DNA of 64,000 nucleotides from Halioglobus japonicus (GTDB lineage Bacteria > Pseudomonadota > Gammaproteobacteria > Pseudomonadales > Halieaceae), in the NCBI RefSeq assembly GCF_001983995.1, contig NZ_CP019450.1:3224001-3288000 (forward strand), written 5' to 3'. The notes beneath the pieces were generated by a model that saw nothing but the letters and a program-made list of their open reading frames with translations, ran no database searches and had not been told where the DNA came from. The first letter of the stretch is position 1. Every line of letters begins with the position of its first letter. A program made the translations under genes and the position numbers. Below are positions 1-7,567 of this stretch, piece after piece.

Positions 1-148
1 GAGGCAAAATGCGGAAAAATTACCCTCAAAGGATATTAAATGTCGGAAATTCAATGACTTGCACAAAAACATGGTAGTATCCACCACCTGGATTTAACGC
101 CGTAATTACTATTAAAGACGATTTACGCGAAGAAAAATTCCAAATCAT

Positions 149-178
149 GGAATAAAATCCGCCGCCCAAACGTCACTC
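149..178 (+). promoter_or_regulatory. candidate ECF-type autoregulatory promoter
   Basis: A GGAATA element (149-154) and a CGTCA element (171-175) are separated by 16 bases, 18 bases before the sigma-factor start codon. A GGAA-type -35 with a CGTC-type -10 and a 16-base spacer is the usual architecture of ECF sigma-factor promoters, and such factors often transcribe their own operon. The match is by eye; autoregulation is inferred. Confidence 0.45.
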
Positions 179-195
179 ATTCTAACAGGATTCGT

Positions 196-696
196 ATGCC
201 ATCGCTCAGCGATTCACAACGTGAGGCCCTTATGGCCGAACTGGGTGGATTACGCCGATTCTGCTACTCCCTCACCGGGAATGCCGCTGACGCGGATGAC
301 CTGCTGCAGGGGACCGTAGAAAAGCTGCTGAGTAAAGGAATTCCGGAAGATGCGCATACTGCTAAATGGAGTTATCGGGTCTGCAAGAACGTCTGGATTG
401 ACGAACTGAGGTCCCGCGAGGTGCGCCAGCGCTATCCCAGCATCGCAGATGAAGAGGAAGATGCGCGGTCCACCGAAGCCGTCGCCGAAGGCGAACAGGC
501 ACTGGACGCAGTATCAAGGGCATTGGAACAACTGCCCGAAGATCAGCGACTGGCGCTCACCCTGGTCACGGTAGAAGGTAAAAGTTACGCCGAAGCGGCA
601 GAGATTCTCGAGGTTCCAGTGGGAACCATCATGAGCAGAATCGCCCGGGCGAGAAAGAACTTACTAGACATTTACAGCCCGCCAGGGGCGGACTGA
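196..696 (+). CDS. ECF-subfamily RNA polymerase sigma factor
   Basis: The 166-residue protein has the length and two-domain layout of an extracytoplasmic-function sigma factor. A region-2-like part at about residues 15-80 contains a DADDLLQ core-binding helix and a WSYRVCKNVWIDELR promoter-melting segment. A region-4 helix-turn-helix follows at about residues 105-158 (QLPEDQRLALTLV, then YAEAAEILEVPVGTIMSRI). It should direct RNA polymerase to a small stress or envelope regulon. The gene lies 13 bases before a membrane protein with anti-sigma features, so the two are probably one operon and the pair a signal-responsive switch. The signal and regulon cannot be read from sequence. Confidence 0.93.
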   Translation: MPSLSDSQREALMAELGGLRRFCYSLTGNAADADDLLQGTVEKLLSKGIPEDAHTAKWSYRVCKNVWIDELRSREVRQRYPSIADEEEDARSTEAVAEGEQALDAVSRALEQLPEDQRLALTLVTVEGKSYAEAAEILEVPVGTIMSRIARARKNLLDIYSPPGAD

Positions 697-709
697 AGAG
701 AATGAGACC

Positions 710-1402
710 ATGAACGAACAGGATTACCAACAGCTGTCGCAGTACCTGGATGGTGAACTGGATGTATTCACCACACGCCAGCTGGAACAGCGCCTCCAGC
801 AGGAGCCTGAGCTCGCTGCCACACTGGCACAGTTGCAAGGCCAGGACGCCGCCATTCGGGGCGCCCTGAACACCACAGCCGAAGCCCCGGCGGCGGTTCG
901 CGCCATGCTGGAACCGGCAAGCAACGTGGTTGCCCTGCCGCAGCGCAAGGCTCGCCCCACCTGGCAATACGCGGTGGCAGCATCCCTGATTGCCGCAGCC
1001 GGCCTGGCGATCAGCCCGGCCTGGCAGCAGGCCCCCAGCGCCGACCAGATGCTGGCCAACGTACTGGAAACCAGCCCCTCCATGGCCAGCGGCTGGCAGA
1101 CCCTGGACAACGGCGACCAGGTTCGCCCGGTCCTCAGCTTTAAAGATAGAGCCGGCAACTGGTGCCGCGAGTTTCTAATCACCGAAGCAGGCGAAGCCTC
1201 CCGCGGTGTCTCCTGTCGCGCCGCTGGGGAATGGCAAACCCAAGTACTGGCCGCCACTGAGATCCCCGGCGACGCTGGCCAATTCCGCCCCGCAGGCGCT
1301 GCTGACGCCAACCCGGTGGCCAACTTCCTGGCCGAACAAGCCGACAGCATCCCGTTGAGCGCTTCTGAAGAAGCCAGCCTGATCGAGAATCACTGGAACT
1401 GA
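710..1402 (+). CDS. putative membrane anti-sigma factor
   Basis: The 230-residue protein begins with a QQLSQYLDGELD segment, the typical opening of anti-sigma factors that bind ECF sigma factors. A basic stretch and one hydrophobic segment (about residues 85-105, AVAASLIAAAGLAI) follow, then a periplasmic domain of about 120 residues containing a WCREFLI segment and two cysteines. I see no HxxxCxxC zinc motif, so it is not an obvious zinc-containing anti-sigma factor. Position directly behind the sigma gene supports the role: it likely holds the sigma factor at the inner membrane until the periplasmic domain senses a signal. A terminator follows the stop codon closely. Confidence 0.8.
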   Translation: MNEQDYQQLSQYLDGELDVFTTRQLEQRLQQEPELAATLAQLQGQDAAIRGALNTTAEAPAAVRAMLEPASNVVALPQRKARPTWQYAVAASLIAAAGLAISPAWQQAPSADQMLANVLETSPSMASGWQTLDNGDQVRPVLSFKDRAGNWCREFLITEAGEASRGVSCRAAGEWQTQVLAATEIPGDAGQFRPAGAADANPVANFLAEQADSIPLSASEEASLIENHWN

Positions 1403-1422
1403 TTTCACGCCAGTTCCACTTG

Positions 1423-1450
1423 TACCCGGCTATATGCCGGGTATTTTTTT
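1423..1450 (+). terminator. rho-independent terminator of the sigma/anti-sigma operon
   Basis: An 8-bp perfect stem (TACCCGGC with GCCGGGTA) is followed by a run of seven T residues. It lies about 20 bases after the anti-sigma stop codon. Confidence 0.9.
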
Positions 1451-1522
1451 GCCTACGATTTGGTGGGTGTTCGTGCCCCAGAGTGCTGACTGGCAATTAG
1501 TTTTGCACTTTCTCTACCCGTC

Positions 1523-1637
1523 GGCACAGGCACAGCTGGAGTCTTTCGAAACCGCTGCAAGGCCATCCATGGCGCGCTTCGGCGTCCGCCATCCCTGGCT
1601 CCCGACAATTTCGAAAGACTCCAGCTGCGCCTGCGCC
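1523..1637. repeat. inverted-repeat element, copy A
   Basis: Two 19-base arms (1533-1551 and 1609-1627) are perfect inverted repeats, and pairing continues outward with two mismatches to about 28 bases. The 57-base interior carries a second hairpin around a TTCG loop. The interior resembles copy C read in reverse, with roughly 45 of 57 positions identical, including the block CCGCTGCAAGGCCAT and CTCCCGACAATTTCG. There is no coding signal. It looks like a small non-autonomous repeat or a structured-RNA repeat. Confidence 0.8.
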
Positions 1638-1689
1638 TAACCATGATCATAAGGCACACAGAAAGCGCTTATTAACCGCAAGCCGGAGC

Positions 1690-1815
1690 AGACGGTGTTT
1701 AGCCTTTTCGAAATCACTACAAACACATCCATATGTTCACTTTCGCGTCCCGGAACGCCGGCCGCGCCCTCCATAGCTCCCGACGATTTCGAAACACTCA
1801 AACAGCGCCTGCATC
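1690..1815. repeat. inverted-repeat element, diverged copy B
   Basis: The same outline as copy A is visible but more diverged: inverted arms TTTCGAAATC (1706-1715) and GATTTCGAAA (1785-1794), a CATCCATATG-like interior, and CTCCCGACGATTTCG before the right arm. A GCGCCTGC tail after the right arm is shared with copy A. Assignment rests on alignment by eye. Confidence 0.6.
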
Positions 1816-1860
1816 TAGGAACAGGATGCTATGGGTAATCTTGGCAACGTAGAACAACCC

Positions 1861-1976
1861 CAGGTGCGGGGGCAGCGGAAGCTTTGCGAAATTGTCGGGA
1901 GGCAGGATGCCGTACGCAAAAGCACGCCATGAATGGCCTTGCAGCGGTCTCGCAAAGCTTCACCTGCTCCCGTACC
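1861..1976. repeat. inverted-repeat element, copy C (opposite orientation)
   Basis: Arms at about 1867-1889 and 1950-1972 pair over roughly 23 bases with three mismatches, including a perfect 12-base part (GAAGCTTTGCGA at 1878-1889 with its complement at 1950-1961). The interior, read on the minus strand, matches copy A closely. The arm sequence differs from copy A, but pairing is kept on both sides. This compensatory pattern suggests that the folded form matters. Confidence 0.75.
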
Positions 1977-2336
1977 GTCGCGTAGATAACAAAAAATTAG
2001 AACCCCAGAAGAGATACAGGGCCTGCCACCCCATGTAGATGACAGACCCTGAAGTTCAGTGCGGAGGGCTAGCGGTCCCCGCTCTGGGAGCTGTGATCCG
2101 GAGCGTCCCCAAGGAACGCCCCGGTAAAAGAAGTAGAGGAGAGCAGTGACTACCACGCATTCTATGGTGGCCTCAGGGGCCTGTGATGCGTACCCAAATG
2201 GTATGCCACCACTGCAACCTCAAGCGGTGTTTCACTCCACTTTGACTACTTGACGGTTCGGCGTCCCCTTTTATTCCCAAAATTCACAAAAAAATTGAAA
2301 AAAATTGCCCGTGAGCCGGAATAAATTACTTTTCCT
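1977..2336. other. non-coding interval with local hairpins
   Basis: I see no credible gene here. A hairpin with arms TGGTGGC (2165-2171) and GCCACCA (2205-2211) encloses a smaller one (TACC/GGTA). Another short stem lies around 2100-2125. The last 60 bases before the kinase gene are AT-rich. A structured RNA is possible but I cannot assign it to a family. Confidence 0.4.
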
Positions 2337-3377
2337 TTATAAATCAGCAAGTTCCGATTCGATAGTTTTTGCAGTTTCCAGGAATTCCAGCGACTGATGA
2401 AGCCGTTCCAGGGTCTTGAGTACATAATTCTGGGGTTGCCAGGCGTCGCCCATGGCCAGGGTGGTGACGGCCCCCACCCATACGTAGGCCGCGTGCAACT
2501 GGCAGTCGCAGTACATCTGGGCAGCGTCAGGCGGTGTCACACCCTCGCGGATCAGGGCCTCCCGGTATCGTGCCAGCAATGTGCCTGCCGAGGCTTTGAG
2601 ATCGTTCGGCTCAACCGTGCCCGCCAGGAAGTAGCCCACATCGCGCATCGGGTTAGTCTTGGCCAGCAAGGCCCAGTCCAGAAAACCCGGCGAATCGCCG
2701 TCGGCAAACATATTGCCGTCGTGGGCATCGCCGTGAACCAGCGTATGCGGCCCCCGCTCCCAGAGCCGGTGAATGGCATCGGTGTGCTCGGTATAAAGCT
2801 GGGCCAACTCACTGAACACCGGAGGCATCTGATCTGCAAAGGCCTCGTGCGCCTGGGCGACAAGTACCGGGGCAATCGGGTGTTGGGGAGGCGCACTTAT
2901 CCAGTCCAGGTCGGTGGCAAAGCGCGGTGTCTCCCAGTACTGACTGTGGAGCGTGGCAAACGCATCGAGCACGGATTCCACGTAGGCCAGGGAATAGCGC
3001 TCGCTGGCAGTACGGAACCCGCAGCCACTCGCCTCAAGATCTTCCAGCACCATGATGTAGTGTTCACCACCGGGAGCCCATTCTGAATAGTAGGATGCGG
3101 GCACACGCACCGGCACTTCCGCAGCGAGTTCCGCGTAGAAGCGCGCTTCGCGCTCGCCCATGCCGGTGGCAACAACAAACATCCGCTGCTGCTCATCTGC
3201 CGGCGGTAGCTTGGCAAAGATGCGTTGCGAGGTTCCGTCCTCCCGCTGCAGTGCGAGTGCCGCCCGTCCTGTTGTGCCGTCGTGTTGGTCCAGGGTGCTC
3301 ACGCTGGCGATTGGGGTCTGCAACGCTTCACTCAACCAGCCGGCGGATAGCTGGGCAACACTGTCGGGAATAGCCAT
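2337..3377 (-). CDS. APH-fold phosphotransferase family protein
   Basis: This is a kinase-fold protein of the aminoglycoside phosphotransferase/choline kinase superfamily. The catalytic loop VHGDAHDGNMF matches the HGDxxxxN signature and is followed by FLDW, the metal-binding Asp segment. A YIMVLEDLE hinge precedes it. Length is about 346 residues from the chosen start. I chose the ATG that opens MAIPDS; a longer start at 3452 would run into the upstream region of the divergent asparaginase gene. Substrates in this superfamily range from antibiotics to small hydroxyl compounds and acyl-CoA-related molecules, so the substrate is unknown. There is no nearby resistance context. Confidence 0.8.
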   Translation of the reverse strand: MAIPDSVAQLSAGWLSEALQTPIASVSTLDQHDGTTGRAALALQREDGTSQRIFAKLPPADEQQRMFVVATGMGEREARFYAELAAEVPVRVPASYYSEWAPGGEHYIMVLEDLEASGCGFRTASERYSLAYVESVLDAFATLHSQYWETPRFATDLDWISAPPQHPIAPVLVAQAHEAFADQMPPVFSELAQLYTEHTDAIHRLWERGPHTLVHGDAHDGNMFADGDSPGFLDWALLAKTNPMRDVGYFLAGTVEPNDLKASAGTLLARYREALIREGVTPPDAAQMYCDCQLHAAYVWVGAVTTLAMGDAWQPQNYVLKTLERLHQSLEFLETAKTIESELADL

Positions 3378-3455
3378 AGAGGGAGTTCCGGTTTTGGGCG
3401 TTACTGCAAAGTGTAATACGCTCTGCTCCACACTCAGCGGAAGGAAGACCAAATT

Positions 3456-4505
3456 ATGCTCAAGGTACAGATTCTGAAACCCGCCATTGCCGCCCTCTCC
3501 CTCGCGGTAGCTGCCTCGGGAATGGCAGCATCATCAGAAACGTCAGCGCCGCTGGCCATCGTCATCCACGGTGGGGCGGGCACAATCCTCAAGGAAAATA
3601 TGACCGAGGTCACTGAAAAAGCGGTACGCGCCAAGCTCACAGAGGCCACCAACGCCGGCTATGCGGTGCTTGAGAACAATGGCTCAGCCATGGACGCGGT
3701 GATCGCTGCCATTCGTATTCTCGAGGATTCGCCGCTGTTCAATGCGGGACGCGGGGCGGTGTATAACTATGAAGGGCACCACGAACTCGACGCTTCACTT
3801 ATGGACGGTGCCGACCAGAACGCGGGGGCTGTGGCGGGGGTCCAACATATCCGCAATCCGATCTCGCTCGCTCGCCTGGTGATGGATGCTTCTCCACATG
3901 TGATGTTAATGGGTGAAGGTGCCGAGGCATTTGCCCGCAGCCAGGATGTACCCATGGTCGACAACAGTATTTTCAATACCGAGCGACGCTACGAAGCCCT
4001 GCAAAAGGCCAAACAGAAACTGGAGAAAGAAGAGCGACTGGGCAAGGACTACCAGGCCGCTCTCGACGCCCTCCCCCTCCATTACCGCTATGGCACAGTC
4101 GGTGCCGTAGCCCTCGACGCTTCCGGCAATCTTGCTGCAGGCACCTCTACCGGCGGCATGACGGCCAAGCGCTACGGCAGAATTGGCGATGCACCCATTA
4201 TTGGCGCGGGTACCTGGGCGGATAATGCCAGCTGTGCCGTGTCCGCTACCGGTCACGGTGAATACTTTATCCGCTTCCACGTTGCAGCCGATATTTGTGC
4301 TCGCGTGAAGTATCAGGGTAAATCCGCGCAACAGGCGGCCGATAATGTGATTCACGATGTGCTGATGCCGGCAGGTGGAACCGGGGGCGTTATCGTGCTC
4401 GATCCGTCCGGGAACATCAGTATGAGTTTCAATACACCGGGCATGTATCGGGCCTCGCGCTCCAGGGAACAACCAGTGAAAACCGGCATCTACAAGGCGG
4501 ACTAA
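3456..4505 (+). CDS. iaaA: isoaspartyl peptidase/L-asparaginase, secreted
   Basis: The protein is an N-terminal-nucleophile hydrolase of the plant-type asparaginase family. Family members hydrolyse beta-aspartyl dipeptides and often L-asparagine. A signal peptide (about residues 1-25, ending in a small-residue ASGMAAS stretch) indicates a periplasmic location. VIHGGAG opens the mature enzyme. The autocleavage site lies in YGTVGAVALD near residue 213, where Thr becomes the nucleophile of the beta subunit; a GGM(T) segment and PGGTGGVIVLD follow. The length of 349 residues fits a family of about 320 plus the signal. It is transcribed away from the kinase gene. Confidence 0.9.
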   Translation: MLKVQILKPAIAALSLAVAASGMAASSETSAPLAIVIHGGAGTILKENMTEVTEKAVRAKLTEATNAGYAVLENNGSAMDAVIAAIRILEDSPLFNAGRGAVYNYEGHHELDASLMDGADQNAGAVAGVQHIRNPISLARLVMDASPHVMLMGEGAEAFARSQDVPMVDNSIFNTERRYEALQKAKQKLEKEERLGKDYQAALDALPLHYRYGTVGAVALDASGNLAAGTSTGGMTAKRYGRIGDAPIIGAGTWADNASCAVSATGHGEYFIRFHVAADICARVKYQGKSAQQAADNVIHDVLMPAGGTGGVIVLDPSGNISMSFNTPGMYRASRSREQPVKTGIYKAD

Positions 4506-4589
4506 CAGCACTATTTCGATAGCAGTAAGCGTTATTAGGTCGCCGCAAGTTTTCGCCATACCTATGTGACATCAAAGGGAGATCACGCT

Positions 4590-5114
4590 ATGAGCACTGC
4601 GCCGAGACTGGATAACTTCCTGCGCCTAAGCCAGACCGAGTACCGCACTGTCGATCACCGCCACACCGAATCAGCCGTCGGTTCGGCACATGCTGCCCAC
4701 TTATCGACAGCCCGGGTAGCCAAATCCGTGCTGCTGCGCGACCGACGCAGCGGGCAGTATCTGATAGCACTCACCCCCGCCTGTTATCGGGTCAATCTCG
4801 ACTGGGTGCGCGAAAACACAGCGGCAGATCCGGTACTTGCCCGCGAAGCAGAACTGAGTGATGTCTTCCCCGACTTTGAGCTAGGCGCGGTGCCGGGCCT
4901 TGGTCAGGCCTACCAACTGGATATGGTCTGGGATGATGATCTGGGCCAACAGCCCAGTGTGTACTTCGAGGCGGGCGATCACGAGGGGCTGATCGAAATT
5001 ACCCAGGCTGAATTCCACCGTCTGTTCGATGCGTTCCCGCACGGTATTATCAGCCAGCCAAGTGATGATTATCTGGCCTACCAGGCCTCTGAGTTCTGGG
5101 GTGGGCAGCGCTAG
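4590..5114 (+). CDS. YbaK/EbsC-type aminoacyl-tRNA deacylase-like protein
   Basis: The roughly 174-residue protein resembles the YbaK/prolyl-tRNA editing fold. A conserved lysine lies in RVAKSVLLRD, followed by a LIALTPA strand and a VNLDWVRE segment. Members of this family clear mischarged aminoacyl-tRNA in the cytosol. I chose the ATG at 4590 because a good ribosome-binding site (AAGGGAGA) precedes it; an in-frame GTG at 4566 has none. The region between the editing domain and the C-terminus (FPHGIISQPSDDYLAY) is not diagnostic. Substrate specificity cannot be inferred. Confidence 0.7.
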   Translation: MSTAPRLDNFLRLSQTEYRTVDHRHTESAVGSAHAAHLSTARVAKSVLLRDRRSGQYLIALTPACYRVNLDWVRENTAADPVLAREAELSDVFPDFELGAVPGLGQAYQLDMVWDDDLGQQPSVYFEAGDHEGLIEITQAEFHRLFDAFPHGIISQPSDDYLAYQASEFWGGQR

Positions 5115-5521
5115 CTAGCTGTCGCCCTGCGCCGGCAGGCCAGTGGTGCTTCGCCGGTCCAGAATTTAAACGCCCGACGAAAATTACTCAGGTCGGTGTA
5201 ACCAACCAGTACCGCTATTTACTCCAGCTTCAACCGCGAGGTTGTGAGGTATTCGATCGCGAGTTTGCGTCGCACGTCATTGAGCAGCAATTGATAAGAC
5301 GTTCCCTCCGCAGTGAGAGCACGGCGCAGCGTACTCTCACTCATACCATAATCTGCGGCAACTTCCGCTATGGGTGGGTAGCGGCCCGGTTGCTGCACCA
5401 GGCGTGTGCGTACCTGCTCCGCAATACCGCCACTGCCCTCCTCTTCCAGCACCCTGACCATCAGGTTGATCATGAACGGAGGTATGCATTGTGTGTCCGC
5501 GCCCATAGCTAACCCCATCAA
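5111..5521 (-). pseudogene. AraC-family regulator remnant
   Basis: Only the C-terminal DNA-binding part remains. The first helix-turn-helix is visible (IAEVAADYGMSESTLRRAL). Translation meets an in-frame TAA at 5219-5221 after SRLKLE. Past this codon the same frame continues for 35 residues with the expected second helix-turn-helix (IAVLVGYTDLSNFRRAF), so a sense codon, probably Glu, became a stop. The N-terminal ligand domain of about 170 residues is missing: an in-frame stop lies just upstream near 5556. Both defects argue for a dead gene next to other decayed genes. Confidence 0.8.
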
Positions 5522-5644
5522 GTTCTGTCGCCAGTCTAAGAAAATCGACCGAAATTAACCAGTATTTGAAGGAGTTCGCCCTCCTAACCTTACGCAGTGC
5601 CACTTACTATGTAGGCTCAATCATAACTCTGAGCGGAGCGCCAG

Positions 5645-5857
5645 ATGACCAGGTCATTTGTCAGTGTGGGGGCCACAATCCTCGATATCTTAAGCTATCA
5701 GATCGACAGCATCCCCGAGCAGGCAGCCCGCTTTGGCGCCGCCACCGCCGCCCAGGTGGCCAGCGCCGTTGGCTCCAATGGCGCTGTGGGCAGTTATACA
5801 GATACGCTGGCGATCATGAATGCAGGCATCATGCCCACTGAGGAGACTACAACATGA
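5645..5857 (+). pseudogene. PfkB-family sugar kinase with large internal deletion
   Basis: The 70-residue frame starts like a PfkB/ribokinase protein (SVGATILDILSYQIDSIPE) and then jumps to what looks like a kinase C-terminus (AARFGAATAAQVASAVGSNG). PfkB kinases are about 300 residues, so about 230 residues, including the catalytic GAGD segment, are gone while the frame is kept. The stop codon overlaps the aldolase start (ATGA), the arrangement expected of an original operon. The assignment rests on two short segments. Confidence 0.5.
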
Positions 5858-6549
5858 CTCAATACAGCAACGATACCCGGAGCCGCCAGGTGGTGGTTGA
5901 TGCGTTGGTCGCTCTGGGGGACAAAGGCCTTAACAAAGGCACATCGGGGAACGTCTCGATAGCCACCAGCGACGGCATGCTGATTACGCCGACCGGCGTC
6001 AGCCCGGAACAACTGCAGCCAGAGCATATTGTTCACATGACCCTTGACGGGCAACCCGATGCAGACCAGCTCACGCCCTCCAGCGAGTGGAAAATGCACG
6101 CCGATGTCTATGCCAACAAGCCGGGCATTACTGCGGTTGTCCACTGTCATTCGCCCTACGCGACCATACTCGCGTGCGCACGCAAACCTATTCCCGCCAT
6201 GCACTATATGGTGGCGGCAACCGGCAGTTGCTGTATCCCATTGGCGGACTATGCCACCTTTGGCAGTCAGGCCTTGTCTGACGCCAACGTCGACGCGCTG
6301 TCCTCCTCGCTGGCCTGCCTGCTGGCCAATCACGGCCAACTCGCCACCGGCTTCAACATCGAAAGCGCACTCAAACTCGCCGAATTAGTCGAGGAGCAGG
6401 CGCACTGCTACTGGGGCACCCTGGCCATAGGCGGCCCCGTCGTCCTGGACAAAGCGCAAATGGACGACGTGCTGGTCGCCTTCGCCAGCTACGGACAACA
6501 GGCTGAGCGCAAAGACCTGGCCAGAGGCAACAAACTCAACAAGGACTGA
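5854..6549 (+). CDS. class II aldolase/adducin-family protein
   Basis: The 231-residue protein is a class II (zinc) aldolase of the fuculose-phosphate aldolase type. The phosphate loop GTSGNVS, the acidic SSEWKMH segment and the zinc-binding VHCHSPYAT and LLANHGQLA motifs are all present, so the enzyme appears intact. Such enzymes split or form sugar phosphates into dihydroxyacetone phosphate or glycolaldehyde-type products and an aldehyde. Its operon partners, a PfkB kinase before and an aminotransferase after, are broken, so the pathway it served is probably lost and it may be a survivor under weak selection. Confidence 0.85.
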   Translation: MTQYSNDTRSRQVVVDALVALGDKGLNKGTSGNVSIATSDGMLITPTGVSPEQLQPEHIVHMTLDGQPDADQLTPSSEWKMHADVYANKPGITAVVHCHSPYATILACARKPIPAMHYMVAATGSCCIPLADYATFGSQALSDANVDALSSSLACLLANHGQLATGFNIESALKLAELVEEQAHCYWGTLAIGGPVVLDKAQMDDVLVAFASYGQQAERKDLARGNKLNKD

Positions 6550-6555
6550 TACGCC

Positions 6556-6833
6556 ATGTACTCGATCGACAACGACCTCAAGCTGCGCGAGCGCGCCCAG
6601 CGCGCGTTTCCCAGCGGTGTCTATGGCCACCAGGCCTCCGCCTCTTTGTCACCCATGCATCCGCAGTTCTTCACCCGGGCCGAAGGTCCGTATTTGTGGG
6701 ACACCGATGGCAATCAGTACATCGACTTTATGTGCGGCTATGGCACCAATCTGCTCGGCTACTGTCATCCCAAGGTCGATGCGGCGGCCCTAAAACAACA
6801 GACCATCGCCGATGCCGCGACCGGGCCCAGCTC
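6556..6833 (+). pseudogene. class III aminotransferase, 5' fragment
   Basis: About 90 residues resemble the start of a class III PLP-dependent aminotransferase of the glutamate-1-semialdehyde aminomutase group (FPSGVYGHQ, then GPYLWDTDGNQYIDFMCGYGTNLLGYCHP). The family is about 430 residues and the PLP lysine lies far downstream, so this piece cannot be active. Homology ends near 6825-6833, where a fragment of a gene on the other strand begins. The start is 7 bases after the aldolase stop, so it belonged to that operon. Confidence 0.8.
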
Positions 6834-6994
6834 AGGCCGCCATCGTCGCTGGTCATGACCGCGGCGCTGTGGTGTAGGACAGGTTCATTGAGGCCGCTGA
6901 GGTTATAGCCGAGTACCACCCGCCCCTGCACAGCATCAAACAGCGGTGTCGCATTGCCACACTTGCCGCGACGCTCCTTTAGTTTGTCTCGCAA
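6822..6994 (-). pseudogene. sialidase-like (BNR repeat) gene fragment
   Basis: On the minus strand about 55 residues read like part of a sialidase/BNR-repeat protein: CGNATPLFDAVQGRVVLGYN, then VMTSDDGGLSW, which is a clear Asp-box (SxDxGxxW). The reading ends at the junction with the aminotransferase fragment, where the GGGCCCAGCTCAGGCC stretch could belong to either gene. No start region or remaining domains are seen upstream. It is the scar of a deletion joining two genes. Confidence 0.6.
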
Positions 6995-7149
6995 CCCTTA
7001 CATACGTGTAACTCATTGATTTTGCTAGCAAGTGGCCATGTAAGAGTTTTCATGTTTTTTTGCTTACAAGGGCGAGCATCCGAGATGCCAAACCTAACTG
7101 GATTTTCGCGAAATCTGCTCAAATATAGAGCATGGCCACAGATCGGAGT

Positions 7150-7174
7150 GTCCGCTTTGGGGCCAAAAGCGGAC
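7150..7174. repeat. GTCCGCTTT hairpin 1
   Basis: A perfect 9-bp stem (GTCCGCTTT with AAAGCGGAC) encloses a 7-base loop. There is no T run after it, so it is not a terminator. Similar hairpins lie at 7198 and 9742. Confidence 0.7.
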
Positions 7175-7197
7175 TTTGGACCTAATTCCTAGAATGT

Positions 7198-7217
7198 CCG
7201 CTTTCACCTCAAAGCGG
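7198..7217. repeat. GTCCGCTTT hairpin 2
   Basis: A 7-bp stem (CCGCTTT with AAAGCGG) has a 6-base loop and carries the same TGTCCGCTTT start as its neighbour 48 bases upstream. Confidence 0.6.
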
Positions 7218-7509
7218 CCGGTCGGTGAAGTTAAAATAACGTTTTTTTAGGACCGCTTCCGGCCAGGAGCAGCCAACTTAAATCACATCTGTGATGCTTG
7301 AAGTTGCCAGAATTGACGTAATTTCCAGAAACGTTGAAGCGAAAGCTCTGGAAACGCTCTCCAGCCAGAATCGAAGGGCACTGATCGGCCGGGAGCAGCG
7401 CAGCGTTGGATATTGTTATCGATCAATTAGGGACTGTAGATTAATGAATCTGATTTATTGCCAGGAAAAACACTTAGCATCTGAAAATCCAACCGCCAGT
7501 CCAGCGAGG

Positions 7510-7552
7510 TTGACAAAGTACCGGTTCAATAATAACATCGTTATAACGTTGT
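7510..7552 (+). promoter_or_regulatory. TetR-gene promoter with overlapping palindromic operator
   Basis: TTGACA (7510-7515), a 17-base spacer and TAACAT (7533-7538) form a near-consensus sigma-70 promoter. The palindrome CGTTATAACG, with flanking ACA/TGT pairing (7535-7552), covers the -10 box. This placement suggests autorepression by the downstream TetR-family regulator. Binding itself is inferred. Confidence 0.65.
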
Positions 7553-7567
7553 AATTTTATTTTATTT

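Larger units (their letters stand above)
6995..7509. other. gene-free interval
   Basis: No convincing gene is visible. The stretch is more AT-rich than its surroundings and includes two short GTCCGCTTT hairpins listed separately. An 87-codon frame at 7291-7554 has no recognisable domain and overlaps the promoter of the TetR gene, so I do not call it. Confidence 0.5.

Noticed and set aside
1815..2156. 113-codon minus-strand frame
   Set aside because: No recognisable domain or ribosome-binding site, and it overlaps inverted-repeat copy C, so the frame is probably a by-product of the repeat.
7291..7554. 87-codon plus-strand frame
   Set aside because: It overlaps the promoter and operator of the TetR gene and has no domain or start signal.
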